This document shows, piece after piece, positions 9,164-17,765 of a stretch of DNA of 54,123 nt; the stretch's first letter is position 1; each line of letters opens with the position of its first letter. Origin of the DNA: Aeromicrobium sp. (GTDB lineage Bacteria > Actinomycetota > Coriobacteriia > Anaerosomatales > Anaerosomataceae); contig JADIIM010000056.1 of the NCBI GenBank assembly GCA_015351705.1, positions 1-54,123 on the forward strand. Reading direction: 5' to 3'. Made by a program: the position numbers and the translations under genes. Under the pieces are notes generated by a model, which had not been told where the DNA came from, did not search any database, and worked only from the letters and a program-made list of their open reading frames with translations.

Positions 9164-10039
9164 CTACCGGGTGATCTTGGTGACCACGTCGAACACCGCG
9201 TCGATCAGCGCGGAGCCCGACCCGCTGGTGGCGTGGAGCTCGACGGTCACGGTGATGGGACCGTCGATGAACACGCCTGCGGCGAATCCGCCCTTGACGC
9301 CGGCCATGACGGTCTTGCCGCCGATGGTGCGCGACGTCGTCGAGTCCGGATACTGCCCGGCGATGGCGGTTTGCGCGGCCACCGCGGCCTCAGCGTTGAC
9401 GTGCTGCTGCACCTCGATCATCAGCTGATCCGCCGAGTCGGCCAGCGGGATGTACTGGCGGCTGAGCGACGCAAGGTCGGCGAGGATGCCCTGGGCAACG
9501 TAGCCTTCGATGGTATCCGGCACCCACTTCACGAGGCTCACGACCGGGCCCTGCGGCGTATCGCCGGGGTCGTCGGACGGCACGGTGCCGCCACCGGTGT
9601 CACCGCTGCCGCCGGTGTCACCCGTGCCGCCGGTCCCGGCATCGGCCGAGCCGCTGTCCACCGCCGGACGGCGGCCCGCATCGATCTCGGCGAGCTGGTC
9701 CGCGGCATTGCCGTACGTGGGGTCCCGATCCAGGACCGTGCGCAGACGCTCGCGTGCGGTCACCAAATCGCCCTCGGCGATCGCCTTCTGCGCTGCGGCG
9801 TAGGCGGCGGCGAGATCGCCGTGCTCGTCGCACGTGATGACGCGGGTGGTCACGCCGTACTCGGAGACCTGGGAGGCGGGAACCTCGACCTCCTCCGTGT
9901 TGTCTTCGATGATCTCGCCGGCGGTGCAGAGCACGATCTCGCCGGTGAGCACGGTCACTTTGCGCTCACAGCCCGTTGTGAGCGAGACGGCGGTCACCAT
10001 GAGGACCGCCACCATCAGCAGGGTCAGCGTCCTTCTCAC
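9164..10039 (-). CDS. Putative lipoprotein with TPR-like segment
   Basis: The 291-residue protein begins with a signal sequence ending SLTTGC, which resembles a lipobox although position -3 is not the usual Leu. Residues about 75-110 look like one or two TPR-type helices (AAAYAAAQKAIAEGDLVTAR). A low-complexity Gly/Thr/Asp linker follows at about 127-155, then a C-terminal domain of about 130 residues of unknown fold. Its GTG start overlaps the stop of the upstream membrane protein by 4 bases (GTGA), with GGAG 9 bases upstream, so the two are translationally coupled. Function unknown; probably a surface protein working with its membrane neighbour. Confidence 0.72.
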   Translation of the reverse strand: MRRTLTLLMVAVLMVTAVSLTTGCERKVTVLTGEIVLCTAGEIIEDNTEEVEVPASQVSEYGVTTRVITCDEHGDLAAAYAAAQKAIAEGDLVTARERLRTVLDRDPTYGNAADQLAEIDAGRRPAVDSGSADAGTGGTGDTGGSGDTGGGTVPSDDPGDTPQGPVVSLVKWVPDTIEGYVAQGILADLASLSRQYIPLADSADQLMIEVQQHVNAEAAVAAQTAIAGQYPDSTTSRTIGGKTVMAGVKGGFAAGVFIDGPITVTVELHATSGSGSALIDAVFDVVTKITR

Positions 10040-11637
10040 GTACCATCACTCCTTGATCCGGCCATCAGGCCACCGGCCAACGTTAGCGCGATGGCGCCCG
10101 CGGCGCCAGCGACAGCGGCGATCGCCCACACGGTGGGGTCGCCGGAGAAGTCGATTCGCGAGAACTCGGAACCGTAGTCCACCTGCACGTCGGACGGGAT
10201 GAACGACGTCAGAGTTCGCAGCGGCGTCGCGGCCGCCGTCCACCAGGCGCCCGCCGCCGCCAGACCGGCCAGCGCGCGGAGCCACAGGTCCCGGATGGCC
10301 GAACGCTCGATGGCCATGCCGAGCGCCACGAGTCCGAGGGCGAGCGCGAGCCACGGGCCCGCGACCTCGTACCCGTACAGGTCGAACACCGCACGCAGTT
10401 GGGTGCCGTCGGTGCGCAGGCCGTTGACCGCGCCGGTCATCGTCGGGCGCGTGAGTGCGACGACCGCCACCGCGACCGATCCGAGCGCGACGACCGTGGC
10501 GAGTGCCCGGAGTGCGACGGTGGCGCGCGACCCCCGGGCCGGGGCGGAAGCGGAGGCCATGACAGAGCCGGCTGCGGCGCTGCCGCCATCGGCTGGCCCG
10601 GCCGACGGCAGCGTCAGGCGGTGGCGCCCCGTGCCCCAGGCGATGCCTGCGGCGAGCACGCCGATCACCCCGCCGGCGATCATCGGCTCGAGCACCATCG
10701 GCTGTGGGCCGAGCGGACCCACGGCCCACTCGACGATCGCGATCAGGCTCACGCCGATGGGCACGAGAACGTAGGCGGCGGCAACGGCCTCAGGCCGCTG
10801 CGCGCGAAGCGCCATCATCGTCCCCGCCACCGAGAAACACACCGCGATGCCGTAGCCGATCGCTCCAGGGCCAGTGAGGTCGGCCACAGCGATCGCCTGC
10901 CGTGAGAGCGCGACACCCGCGAGCAGCCCGGCACCGGCCAGCCCGCCGAGAGCGGCGGCGACAGCCGATACCCGCAGCGACCCCCGGCGCGCCGCCCACG
11001 CAAGGGCCAGCACGAGCGCGACCCACAACGCACCGGCAAGCAGCATGTAGAGCTCCTCGCGCGCGTAGCGGACCAGCGGCGAGAACGAGCTGGGGCGCTC
11101 CCAGTTGCCGAGCACCGCCGCCGCGGCAGCAAGCGCGAGCAGGGCGCCGCCTGCGCGCGACAGCCACTGACGGGAGGTCACGGCGAGCGCCACGGCGAGC
11201 ATCCCGCCCCAGCTCACCACGGAGAAGAACAACACCTCGGTACCGGGCGGGGCATCGGTGTACCGGTGCGCCATCACGAGCCACGGTGCCACCGCGAAGC
11301 CGCCGACACCGGCTATCGCCGGCAGGAGCCACTCGGCGGGCGTGGACGCCGCCACGCGCGGAAGACCGACGCTCATCAAGACGCCCACGAACGCCCCGGC
11401 GGCCGCAAGGACCGCCATCGCGGCCGGCGACGAATGCTGATGTGCCTGCGTGCCGAGCACGCTCGAGGCGGCAGTCGCGACGAGCACGACGAGGAAGCCG
11501 AGCGCGGCCCCCGTCCACCCGCCTGCGGGGATTGACTGCGGCTGCGGCCTCGAGCGGGCCGGCGCCGAAGAGGAAGGGCCGGGGCGAGCCCGGCCCTTCC
11601 CTTCGCGCGTCACGTCTGGAACAGACGTCACGAGCAC
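10036..11637 (-). CDS. Polytopic membrane protein of unknown function
   Basis: Up to 533 residues with about 12-14 hydrophobic segments in two blocks: residues about 45-320 with roughly ten helices, and about 365-525 with four, separated by a Gly/Ala/Ser-rich loop. There are no CXXCH motifs and no quinone- or haem-binding signature I can identify. The open frame starts at a GTG directly after the stop of the six-haem cytochrome (TAGGTG). However, a strong hairpin lies in the first 22 codons and no clear ribosome binding site is seen, so the true start may be further in, near residue 50. The N-terminal 45 residues are polar and Pro/Ser/Arg-rich. Function cannot be assigned. Confidence 0.65.
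   Translation of the reverse strand: MLVTSVPDVTREGKGRARPGPSSSAPARSRPQPQSIPAGGWTGAALGFLVVLVATAASSVLGTQAHQHSSPAAMAVLAAAGAFVGVLMSVGLPRVAASTPAEWLLPAIAGVGGFAVAPWLVMAHRYTDAPPGTEVLFFSVVSWGGMLAVALAVTSRQWLSRAGGALLALAAAAAVLGNWERPSSFSPLVRYAREELYMLLAGALWVALVLALAWAARRGSLRVSAVAAALGGLAGAGLLAGVALSRQAIAVADLTGPGAIGYGIAVCFSVAGTMMALRAQRPEAVAAAYVLVPIGVSLIAIVEWAVGPLGPQPMVLEPMIAGGVIGVLAAGIAWGTGRHRLTLPSAGPADGGSAAAGSVMASASAPARGSRATVALRALATVVALGSVAVAVVALTRPTMTGAVNGLRTDGTQLRAVFDLYGYEVAGPWLALALGLVALGMAIERSAIRDLWLRALAGLAAAGAWWTAAATPLRTLTSFIPSDVQVDYGSEFSRIDFSGDPTVWAIAAVAGAAGAIALTLAGGLMAGSRSDGT
11572..11600 (-). terminator. Strong stem-loop after the six-haem cytochrome
   Basis: A perfect 12-bp stem (GGAAGGGCCGGG) with a 5-base loop lies 38-66 bases past the cytochrome stop. 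The minus-strand downstream sequence is only moderately T-rich (TCTTC). It could be a partial terminator lowering expression of the downstream membrane protein, or an mRNA-stability element. Confidence 0.6.
11612..11628. other. Short inverted repeat ACGTCT-N5-AGACGT
   Basis: A 6-bp perfect inverted repeat with a 5-base loop sits between the cytochrome stop and the 12-bp stem-loop. It could be a small hairpin or a protein-binding site; nothing identifies it further. Confidence 0.4.
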
Positions 11638-12861
11638 CTACTTGTTGTGGCAGGCCTCGCACACGCCGCGGTTATCCATCCGCAGGAGTGCGTTGCCGTC
11701 GCCCGGCGGGACCGAGCCCAGACCGTCGCCAGGCGTATCGCCGTAGCTCGAGTCAGGCTGCGGATCGGTGCTGTCGGCGACCGCGGCATAGCCGGTCATC
11801 GAAGCGCCAGAGCCGTGCGCCACGTGGCAGCTCAGGCAGTCGAGCCAGTCGGAGTCCTCAAGCGCCCACGTGCCAGCCTCGGCCGGATCGTGTGCGAGCG
11901 GGATGGTCTCCGTGGTCACGAGAGCGCGAGCGCCGGAGTAGTTGGACAGCGGCACGTTCACCGGATGGCGGTGACGCGTGACGTAACCGAACCCGTCGTT
12001 GGCGTCATAGTCACTCGACGTGTTCACGTACTGCGTGTGGCACGTCGCACACCAGGCGCTGATGCCCTTGGTGGCATCGTCACCCGGTGCCTTGGCGTAC
12101 CGCGGCGTCGTGTAGTCCGGCTCGTACAGCGCCATCTGGGCAGCGCCGGCCTCATGGAGCAGCCAGCCGCCGACCGGATAGCCGACCTCAGACGAGATGA
12201 CCCACGGGTCGGGGTTGCCAAGACCGTCGTAGCCACCCACCGTGATGCCGGCACGGGCGCCGGTAGTCGGATCGATACCGGCAACGACGTCCTTCAGCAG
12301 GCGGTAGTTAGACGAACCGTGAACGTCATGGCAGACGCTGCACGAGATGTCGACCTGCTCGCCACCGGTGCTGATGATGCCGTCACGGCCATCAGGGCCA
12401 GCGCCGTAGGCGACCCATGTCACGCCACCCGGATAGTGCTGGGTGGGGAACTGCATGGGATCGAAACCGCCACCGTTGAGCGACTCGCCCGCGGTGTTGT
12501 TGATGCGGTCTGTTCCGGTGTCGTCACCATCGTTGGCCTCAAAGATGCCGTCCCACACGTTGGTGTCGGCACCAAGCATGCCGGCGCCGTGGCACGTGTA
12601 GCAGAACTCATCGATGGTCTCAGCGGTGGAGATGAGCAGCGCGCTGCGCGGAGCAGTCCCCGTGACCGGGTGCGGGTCAGTGGGCGTCCACGTGATCGGG
12701 CTTGCTGCTGTGTGCGCGCGGTGACAACCGGCACACGCGTCAGTGCTCATGGAGTAGCCACCGTGGACCGAGTAGTTGGCCATCGCCACACCCGGGACCA
12801 TCAGGACTACCGTCGCGACCACGAGGGCCGCAAGGATCATCGAGCGCTTCCTCACCAGCAT
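11638..12861 (-). CDS. Secreted six-haem c-type cytochrome, third component of the formate dehydrogenase operon
   Basis: A 407-residue protein with a signal peptide (positive n-region VRKRS, hydrophobic core, cleavage near AMA). It has six CXXCH motifs: CAGCH, CYTCH, CSVCH, CATCH, CLSCH, and CEACH three residues from the C-terminus. The start is the ATG at 12859-12861, overlapping the Fe-S subunit stop as TGATG with GGAGG upstream; a GTG one codon earlier is less likely because it abuts the ribosome binding site. It lies where classical formate dehydrogenase N has its cytochrome b gamma subunit. It therefore probably accepts electrons from the Fe-S subunit outside the membrane and passes them to other cytochromes. 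That role is inferred from position. Confidence 0.88.
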   Translation of the reverse strand: MLVRKRSMILAALVVATVVLMVPGVAMANYSVHGGYSMSTDACAGCHRAHTAASPITWTPTDPHPVTGTAPRSALLISTAETIDEFCYTCHGAGMLGADTNVWDGIFEANDGDDTGTDRINNTAGESLNGGGFDPMQFPTQHYPGGVTWVAYGAGPDGRDGIISTGGEQVDISCSVCHDVHGSSNYRLLKDVVAGIDPTTGARAGITVGGYDGLGNPDPWVISSEVGYPVGGWLLHEAGAAQMALYEPDYTTPRYAKAPGDDATKGISAWCATCHTQYVNTSSDYDANDGFGYVTRHRHPVNVPLSNYSGARALVTTETIPLAHDPAEAGTWALEDSDWLDCLSCHVAHGSGASMTGYAAVADSTDPQPDSSYGDTPGDGLGSVPPGDGNALLRMDNRGVCEACHNK

Positions 12862-13751
12862 CACACCTCCCCCATCGACTCTTCGGCCAAACGCTGCCTG
12901 CGGGCGATGAGAGCCACGAGGCCAGCGCCGAGGGCCGCCGGAACCAGCGCGGCCTTGGCGAACGGACTGGACACGACGCTGGAGATCAGCGGCGTCACAT
13001 GGTCCTCGACGAACGGGTCCGCCTTCGGTGCGATGACCAGACCCTTCTTGCTCGCCCAGAACACACTACCATCACCCTGCGCGGAGACGTAACCATTGGC
13101 GGAATCCTGAATGAAGTCGTAGACACGCTGCCTGGTGTCCCACTTCATGGCCTTGGCCGGGCAGGTGTACACGCAGCTCGGCTCATGATCGAGCGAACCT
13201 TCCGTGCCGACCGGTGCGCCGGGCAGGTTGTTGTAGTTCGTGGGAAGCGGGTTACCGTACTTCCCTACGTACTCCGCCTGGACGGCGGGATCGAGCGCGT
13301 CGATGTCCCCGGCGCGGCCGAAGCACATGGTGCACTTCCAGGCCTTGTCGTTGTTCGGGAACTGGTCGCTTCCCTTGCCGATCTTGGGGTAGCCACCGCG
13401 ACCGCAGTCGATCTGGCACTGCTTCGTGCACTGGACGCCCTTGTCGTTGAACTCGCCCGGCTTGCACAGCGTCGGGTCGATGTAGACGGCGCCGGACTCG
13501 GTGTCCTTCTTGATGGCGCTGAACGGGCAGCGCTTGACGCACGGCGGGTTCGAGCAGTGCCAGCAGCTGTACCGCATGAACGGGCCCATGTCTACGCGCT
13601 TCTGCGACTTGATGATGACGCGCTGGTCAGGAGCCGTCTTGTGAACGCCCGGATTCAGCGCCTTCATCTGCCATGTGCGCTTGCAGCTGATGACACAACC
13701 GTTGCAACGCATGCACTTATCAACGTCCTGGAGGATCGCCATAACAGTCAT
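12861..13751 (-). CDS. Formate dehydrogenase Fe-S subunit, ferredoxin-type with C-terminal membrane anchor
   Basis: The 296-residue protein has the cysteine pattern of FdnH/DmsB-type electron-transfer subunits: CMRCNGCVISC near residue 13, CWHCSNPPCVKRCP near 63, then CTMC paired with CVYTCP. An extra stretch with CTKQCQIDC lies around residues 108-118. A hydrophobic segment (about 258-282) followed by RRQR suggests a single C-terminal membrane anchor, as in FdnH. No signal peptide is present, so it probably crosses the membrane by riding with the Tat-exported catalytic subunit. It sits 17 bases downstream of that subunit. The clusters would pass electrons from the molybdopterin site to the six-haem cytochrome. 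The extra Cys stretch is unusual. Confidence 0.88.
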   Translation of the reverse strand: MTVMAILQDVDKCMRCNGCVISCKRTWQMKALNPGVHKTAPDQRVIIKSQKRVDMGPFMRYSCWHCSNPPCVKRCPFSAIKKDTESGAVYIDPTLCKPGEFNDKGVQCTKQCQIDCGRGGYPKIGKGSDQFPNNDKAWKCTMCFGRAGDIDALDPAVQAEYVGKYGNPLPTNYNNLPGAPVGTEGSLDHEPSCVYTCPAKAMKWDTRQRVYDFIQDSANGYVSAQGDGSVFWASKKGLVIAPKADPFVEDHVTPLISSVVSSPFAKAALVPAALGAGLVALIARRQRLAEESMGEV

Positions 13752-13768
13752 CGTTCACCACCCCCTTC

Positions 13769-16700
13769 CTAGACTACAGCCTTCTCGATACGGCACAGAC
13801 ATGCTTTCGACTCAGGGATCGTCGTGTTCGCGTCACCCGCGTCAATACAGACGTCGTTGGCGCGAGCACCCGTTGAGAGGCCCTGATCGCCCCAGTGCCA
13901 CGGGATGGCGATGATACCCGGAGCCACGCGCTGGTTGCCCTGGGTTCCGGCGCCCACGCGGGCGATGTAACCCTTGGTCCAGCCGGACGGGGAGAACTGG
14001 CTCTCGTTCGTGAGCGTGCCCATGCTGTCACCGCGAGCGGTGATGACGTTGACCCAGTCGCCGTCCTTGATGCCCATAGCCGCGGCATCGATGGAGTTCA
14101 GCTCGATCCACGGATGCGGCTCGGCCTCGACGTTCCACGGGTTGTTCCGGGTGATCGGGCCACCCTGGAAGTGCTCGACACAGCGGATCGTGGTGAGCAC
14201 GAACGGGAACTCGCTCGCAGCCACGTCACGACCAGCGACAGGCGTGTCGGTCGGAACGAGGTTCCACTGGGTGCTTGCGGCCTGGCCGGTGATACCGGCG
14301 TTCGTCGTCATGTTGCGACCCCAGACCGCTGCAAGGTCCGCGCGAGGCGTCTCGTACGGCTCCGTGTGGGCCGGGAACCGGCCGGGAAGCACGTGTACGG
14401 TGCCGATGCCGGTGTCCGGCCTGTCGGCCATCCTGTTGATCGTGCGGTACCAGCGCGAGTAGTTGAGTGTCGCGGCGTTGGTGCTGACGAAGAACCGCGC
14501 CGCCGAGTCGGGACCCATGTAGAAGTCCGCGACGTCTCCGGGGATGTCCCCGTTGTTGTAGAGAACGCGGCGGTTGACGAGCCACGAGTAGCCCCACGCG
14601 GGATAGGCGAGGGTGCCGTTGCCATCGGCGTTGTCCCGGCTCTTCGAGCGGTTGAACACGGCCCAGAGCCCCTGCGCCGTTCCGCCGGAAGCCGCCGAGT
14701 GACGGTTCGTGGTGTTGTCGGTGCTGTACGCACCGGTGTACAGCCACGAACAGCCGACCGCTGGCGTGCACAGCTCCCGGTAGACGAGTTCGGCGATCCA
14801 CTCACTGCCGTAGACCGTGCCGCTGGTGGGAGAAGCCTCAGCGCCGCGCCAGATCTCGGCGGTCCCGCTGTTGGCGGTCTCGAAATCGTCCACGTCGAGC
14901 GTGGGCGTCCAGCCGTAGCGGCTGCCGTACAGCGTCTGATAGGCGCTTGTGTACGTCCAGCTCTTCGCGTCCCACACGTCCGTGATGTGCGAGAAAGCGC
15001 CTTCCTGGTCAAGCGCGTAGGCCAGACGGAACAGGAGTTCTATGTCCGACTTGCTCTTGCCCTTGGGCAGGGTGGCCCGCTCGCGCCACTGCAGCACACG
15101 GCCGGAGTTGGCGACCGAGCCGGCTTCCTCGACGTGCGAGCACGCGGGGAGCAGGTAGGTCACACCATCGGGCCGGCGGCTGACAGCCGCGGTCTCGGTG
15201 TGGAACATCTCGGTCACGACCAGGGTGTCCAGATTGTAGAACCCGGCACGGATCGCTTCCTGGTTGGGCTCGGTCACCGCGGGGTTCTGACCCCAGACGA
15301 CCATGGCCTTGATCCGCTGCGGGTCGCCGTCAGCGCGGGCCGCGTTGCGGAACATCAGGATGTGGTTCTGGCCGTTGACCTTGGGCCACAGGTTGTACAG
15401 CGCGTCGATGTCTGCACGCGGAGCGCCAACCGGCACCCAGGACGAGTCCGAACCCGTCGCACCCTGCGCGTAATCCGCGAAGAAGTTGCGGGTCATGTTG
15501 TAGAAGCCACGCTGCTGGAGGCCGAAGGCGGCAGTGTTGTACGCGTCGTCGTACGAACCGTCCATGTCGCCCCGAGTCCCGGTGCCATTGACCGGCAGGC
15601 CCCACAGGGTGTCCATGTACTTGCCGTAGGCGTTGTTGCTGCCGTCTGCCATCACACTCGGGTTGCCCGAGTAGAAGGGGATGAGGTGCTGCAGCAGGCC
15701 CATGTCGGTGGAACCCTGCACGTTGTGGATGCCACGCAGCGCGTTGATGCCGCCGCCGGCACGACCCATGTTGCCCATGAGCATCTGGAGGACCGTGAAG
15801 CCCTTGACGTTCTGGGCACCGCAGGTGTGCTGGGTGAGGCCCATCGCGTAAAGCATCGTGGTGGCCTTGTAGCCATCCTCGCGCGGGTCCTGCACACCGA
15901 GTGCACCGCTGACGGTGCTGCACCGGCCGTGGGCGATGTACGCGTTGGCCAGGAACTCGATGTCCGCCTCGCTCACGCCGCAGATGTCGGCAACGACCGA
16001 CGGCGTGTACGGATCGATGTGCGCCTTGAGGCGGTTGTAGACCGTGTTCGGATCGGCATCGACCGTGGCGGCCTTCTTCGGGAAATCGAAGATCGTCTGC
16101 GCGGCGGTCTCGCCACCCACGAGAGGATCGCCCGTGATGCCGACGTCCTCACGCTCGTAGTCCGAGCCGTCCGGCAGAACGATGAACCGAGCGTCGGTGT
16201 ACTTCGAGCCGTACTTGACGCCGCTCTGTGACGTGCTCGCACCGCCGCCGCTGAGCTTGTTCGTGTAGAAGATCTGCGTCGCCGTTCCGTCGCCGCCGTG
16301 GTTCAGGAACTTGAAGAACTCGGTGCGCTGCGACGCGCTCACGCTCGTGTCGCCCGCGTCCTCCATCTTCTCGATGATCCGGCGAACGACGCCGTTGAGG
16401 AGTGCGATGTCTGTGCCCGGGCGCTGCCGGATGAAGCGATCGGCCTGCACGGCCGTGCGCGTCTTCCGCGGGTCGACGACGACGAGGGTCCCGCCGTTGT
16501 CACGGGCGTGGTTGATGTGCGCCATACACGCCGGGTGGTTCTCCGACGGGTTAGCGCCCCACACGACCACCATCGACGCGTTGCCGATGTCGGTCCAGTT
16601 GTTCGTCATGGCGCCTCGTCCGAATGCGGCGGCCAGACCGGCCACCGTGGACGAGTGTCATATACGGGCCTGATGCTCGACGTTCGTGGTTCCGAACTGA

Positions 16701-17296
16701 GCGATCAGGCGGCGGTACACGTAGTTGGGCTCGTTGTTGAGGTGCGAGGAACCGAAGAACGCGACCGACTTGCTGTTGTAGCCGTTCGACGCGTCCACGG
16801 TACCGCGAGCGTCGACGAGACGCTCCGCGATCTCGGCCATGGCGGTCTGGAGGCCCATCGGGGCCCAGGCGCCGTCGCCGGTGCGCTTCCATGCGACACC
16901 CACAGCGTCTCCGCCGGAGCTGCCCGTGAAGTCGGCGACGCCGTTCTCGGCGAAGGTGTTGGTCGAGACGCCGAGGCGACGCTTGTTCGTCACGAGCTGA
17001 TAGGTGCCGGCGCCCTTGGCGCACAGGCCACCATCGTTGAACGGCGACATGTGGTCGCCATAGATGTCGAGCACGTTGCCGTCCGCATCGACGTCGATGA
17101 GCTGCCCGCAGCTTGCGGAGCAGTACGGGCACGTCGTGTGGTACGTCGCGGCGACTTCAGCCGCGTCTGCCCGCGAGGGGCAGACGGCGAAGTCGAGGCC
17201 CACGGCGCCTGCGGCGGCAGCCGTCGCGCCGACCTTCAAGAAATCGCGGCGCGAGAGCTCGAACTTCCCTCCCTGACTTTTGTCCTTTGTAGCCAT
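13769..17296 (-). CDS. Selenocysteine-containing formate dehydrogenase catalytic subunit (Tat-exported, Mo/W-bis-MGD, 4Fe-4S)
   Basis: Read through an in-frame TGA at 16658-16660, this is one 1175-residue protein. Residues 1-45 contain the Tat motif SRRDFLKVG and a hydrophobic Ala-rich core. A 4Fe-4S site follows (CPYCSASC plus GGLCAKG). The TGA is residue 213 in the context HQARI-U-HSSTVAG, matching the Sec-His active-site loop of FdnG-type formate dehydrogenases. Downstream motifs GRGAMTNNW, NPSENHPA and DPRKTRTA are the bis-MGD binding segments of that family. The start has GGGAAGAG upstream. It would oxidise formate to CO2 outside the membrane. The protein is longer than FdnG (about 1015). 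Expression needs SelA/B/C/D encoded elsewhere. The two half-frames are not a pseudogene: both halves keep full conservation. Confidence 0.92.
16615..16655 (-). promoter_or_regulatory. Bacterial SECIS element directing UGA recoding
   Basis: Two bases after the TGA, the minus strand forms a perfect 7-bp outer stem (CTCGTCC with GGACGAG). An upper 7-bp stem (GGTGGCC with GGCCGCC, one G-U pair) is capped by a GGTCT loop. The apical GGU is the SelB-binding hallmark, and the loop lies 18 bases past the UGA, within the bacterial range. The element is inside the coding sequence, as in all bacterial selenoprotein genes. Confidence 0.9.
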
Positions 17297-17426
17297 GCTC
17301 TTCCCTTCCGTTCAGCGGGTCCATTCAGGAACCACTCGTGGCCTCCCATGAGGCCTGAGGAACGCAGGATATGACGCTGGCACCGCCTCCTTCCGTGCTG
17401 CCACCAGTGCGGCTACATCAGGCAAG

Positions 17427-17476
17427 AAAAAAGACCGAGCACGCGCGTCTCACCGACGCGTCCGTGGATCGGTCTT
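17427..17476 (-). terminator. Intrinsic terminator in the formate dehydrogenase leader
   Basis: On the minus strand GACCGA pairs with TCGGTC, enclosing a second perfect 6-bp stem (CGCGTC with GACGCG, 5-base loop), followed by six T residues. This is the clearest intrinsic terminator in the window. It lies 131 bases before the formate dehydrogenase start and after a long structured leader, so it most likely acts as an attenuator. Confidence 0.88.
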
Positions 17477-17479
17477 CAG

Positions 17480-17655
17480 CCATCAATGGCGACTCCCTTA
17501 CCCCTGAAGCAAACCGCACGCAGCCCCTTGCCGGGGGGCCTGCCTACAGGTCTCCTTTCCAGGATGGGAGGCGCCGTCGTTTCCTTCGACACCCTATCGG
17601 CTTGTCGTCCGTGGCCCCGGTGGGGCTTTAGGACAACACGCTCGGAGACACTCTT
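17480..17655 (-). ncRNA. Structured leader RNA, candidate Moco (molybdenum/tungsten cofactor) riboswitch
   Basis: The minus strand between the -10 box and the terminator is rich in stems: a GCCCC/GGGGC hairpin, GTCG/CGAC, a CGCCTCC...GGAAAGGAGACC block, and a second GCCCC/GGGGC hairpin. The 5' CTCCGAGC and 3' GGGAG ends can pair to close the fold. The CTCCGAGC, GGGGCCAC and GCCTCC...AAAGGAGA strings resemble what I recall of the Moco RNA motif, which precedes molybdenum-cofactor and Mo-enzyme genes. The gene downstream is a Mo/W enzyme, which fits. The match is from memory and not aligned, so the class is tentative. That this is a structured, attenuated leader is much firmer. Confidence 0.55.
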
Positions 17656-17657
17656 CG

Positions 17658-17663
17658 ATTGTA
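17658..17663 (-). promoter_or_regulatory. -10 box (TACAAT) of the formate dehydrogenase operon
   Basis: A minus-strand TACAAT gives an expected transcript start near 17651, at the beginning of the folded leader. No good -35 hexamer is seen at 17 bases, which would fit an activator-dependent promoter given the palindrome just upstream. Confidence 0.5.
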
Positions 17664-17696
17664 CCCTAAGCGCGCAAGCCGGGCGACGCGAAGGGC

Positions 17697-17714
17697 TTGT
17701 AACCTTCGTTACAA
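17697..17714. promoter_or_regulatory. Palindromic operator TTGTAAC-N4-GTTACAA
   Basis: A perfect 7-bp inverted repeat with a 4-base spacer is centred about 54 bases upstream of the predicted transcript start. Its shape fits CRP/FNR-family sites (TGTnA-N6-TnACA) and is also close to Rex sites (TTGTGA-N6-TCACAA). It probably binds a redox or carbon-state regulator controlling the formate dehydrogenase operon; which regulator cannot be decided here. Confidence 0.55.
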
Positions 17715-17765
17715 ACGTTACTGCCCTAGGCTACCGAGAGCCATTGTGCCTGTCAACACGTCCGC

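Noticed and set aside
13769-17296. Formate dehydrogenase as two separate genes or a pseudogene broken by a stop
   Set aside because: Both halves keep family conservation without a break in frame, the TGA is at the Sec position and a SECIS follows directly.
17480-17655. Cobalamin, c-di-GMP (GEMM), TPP, SAM or glycine riboswitch
   Set aside because: The core conserved strings of those classes are not present on either strand; only the Moco-like strings fit.
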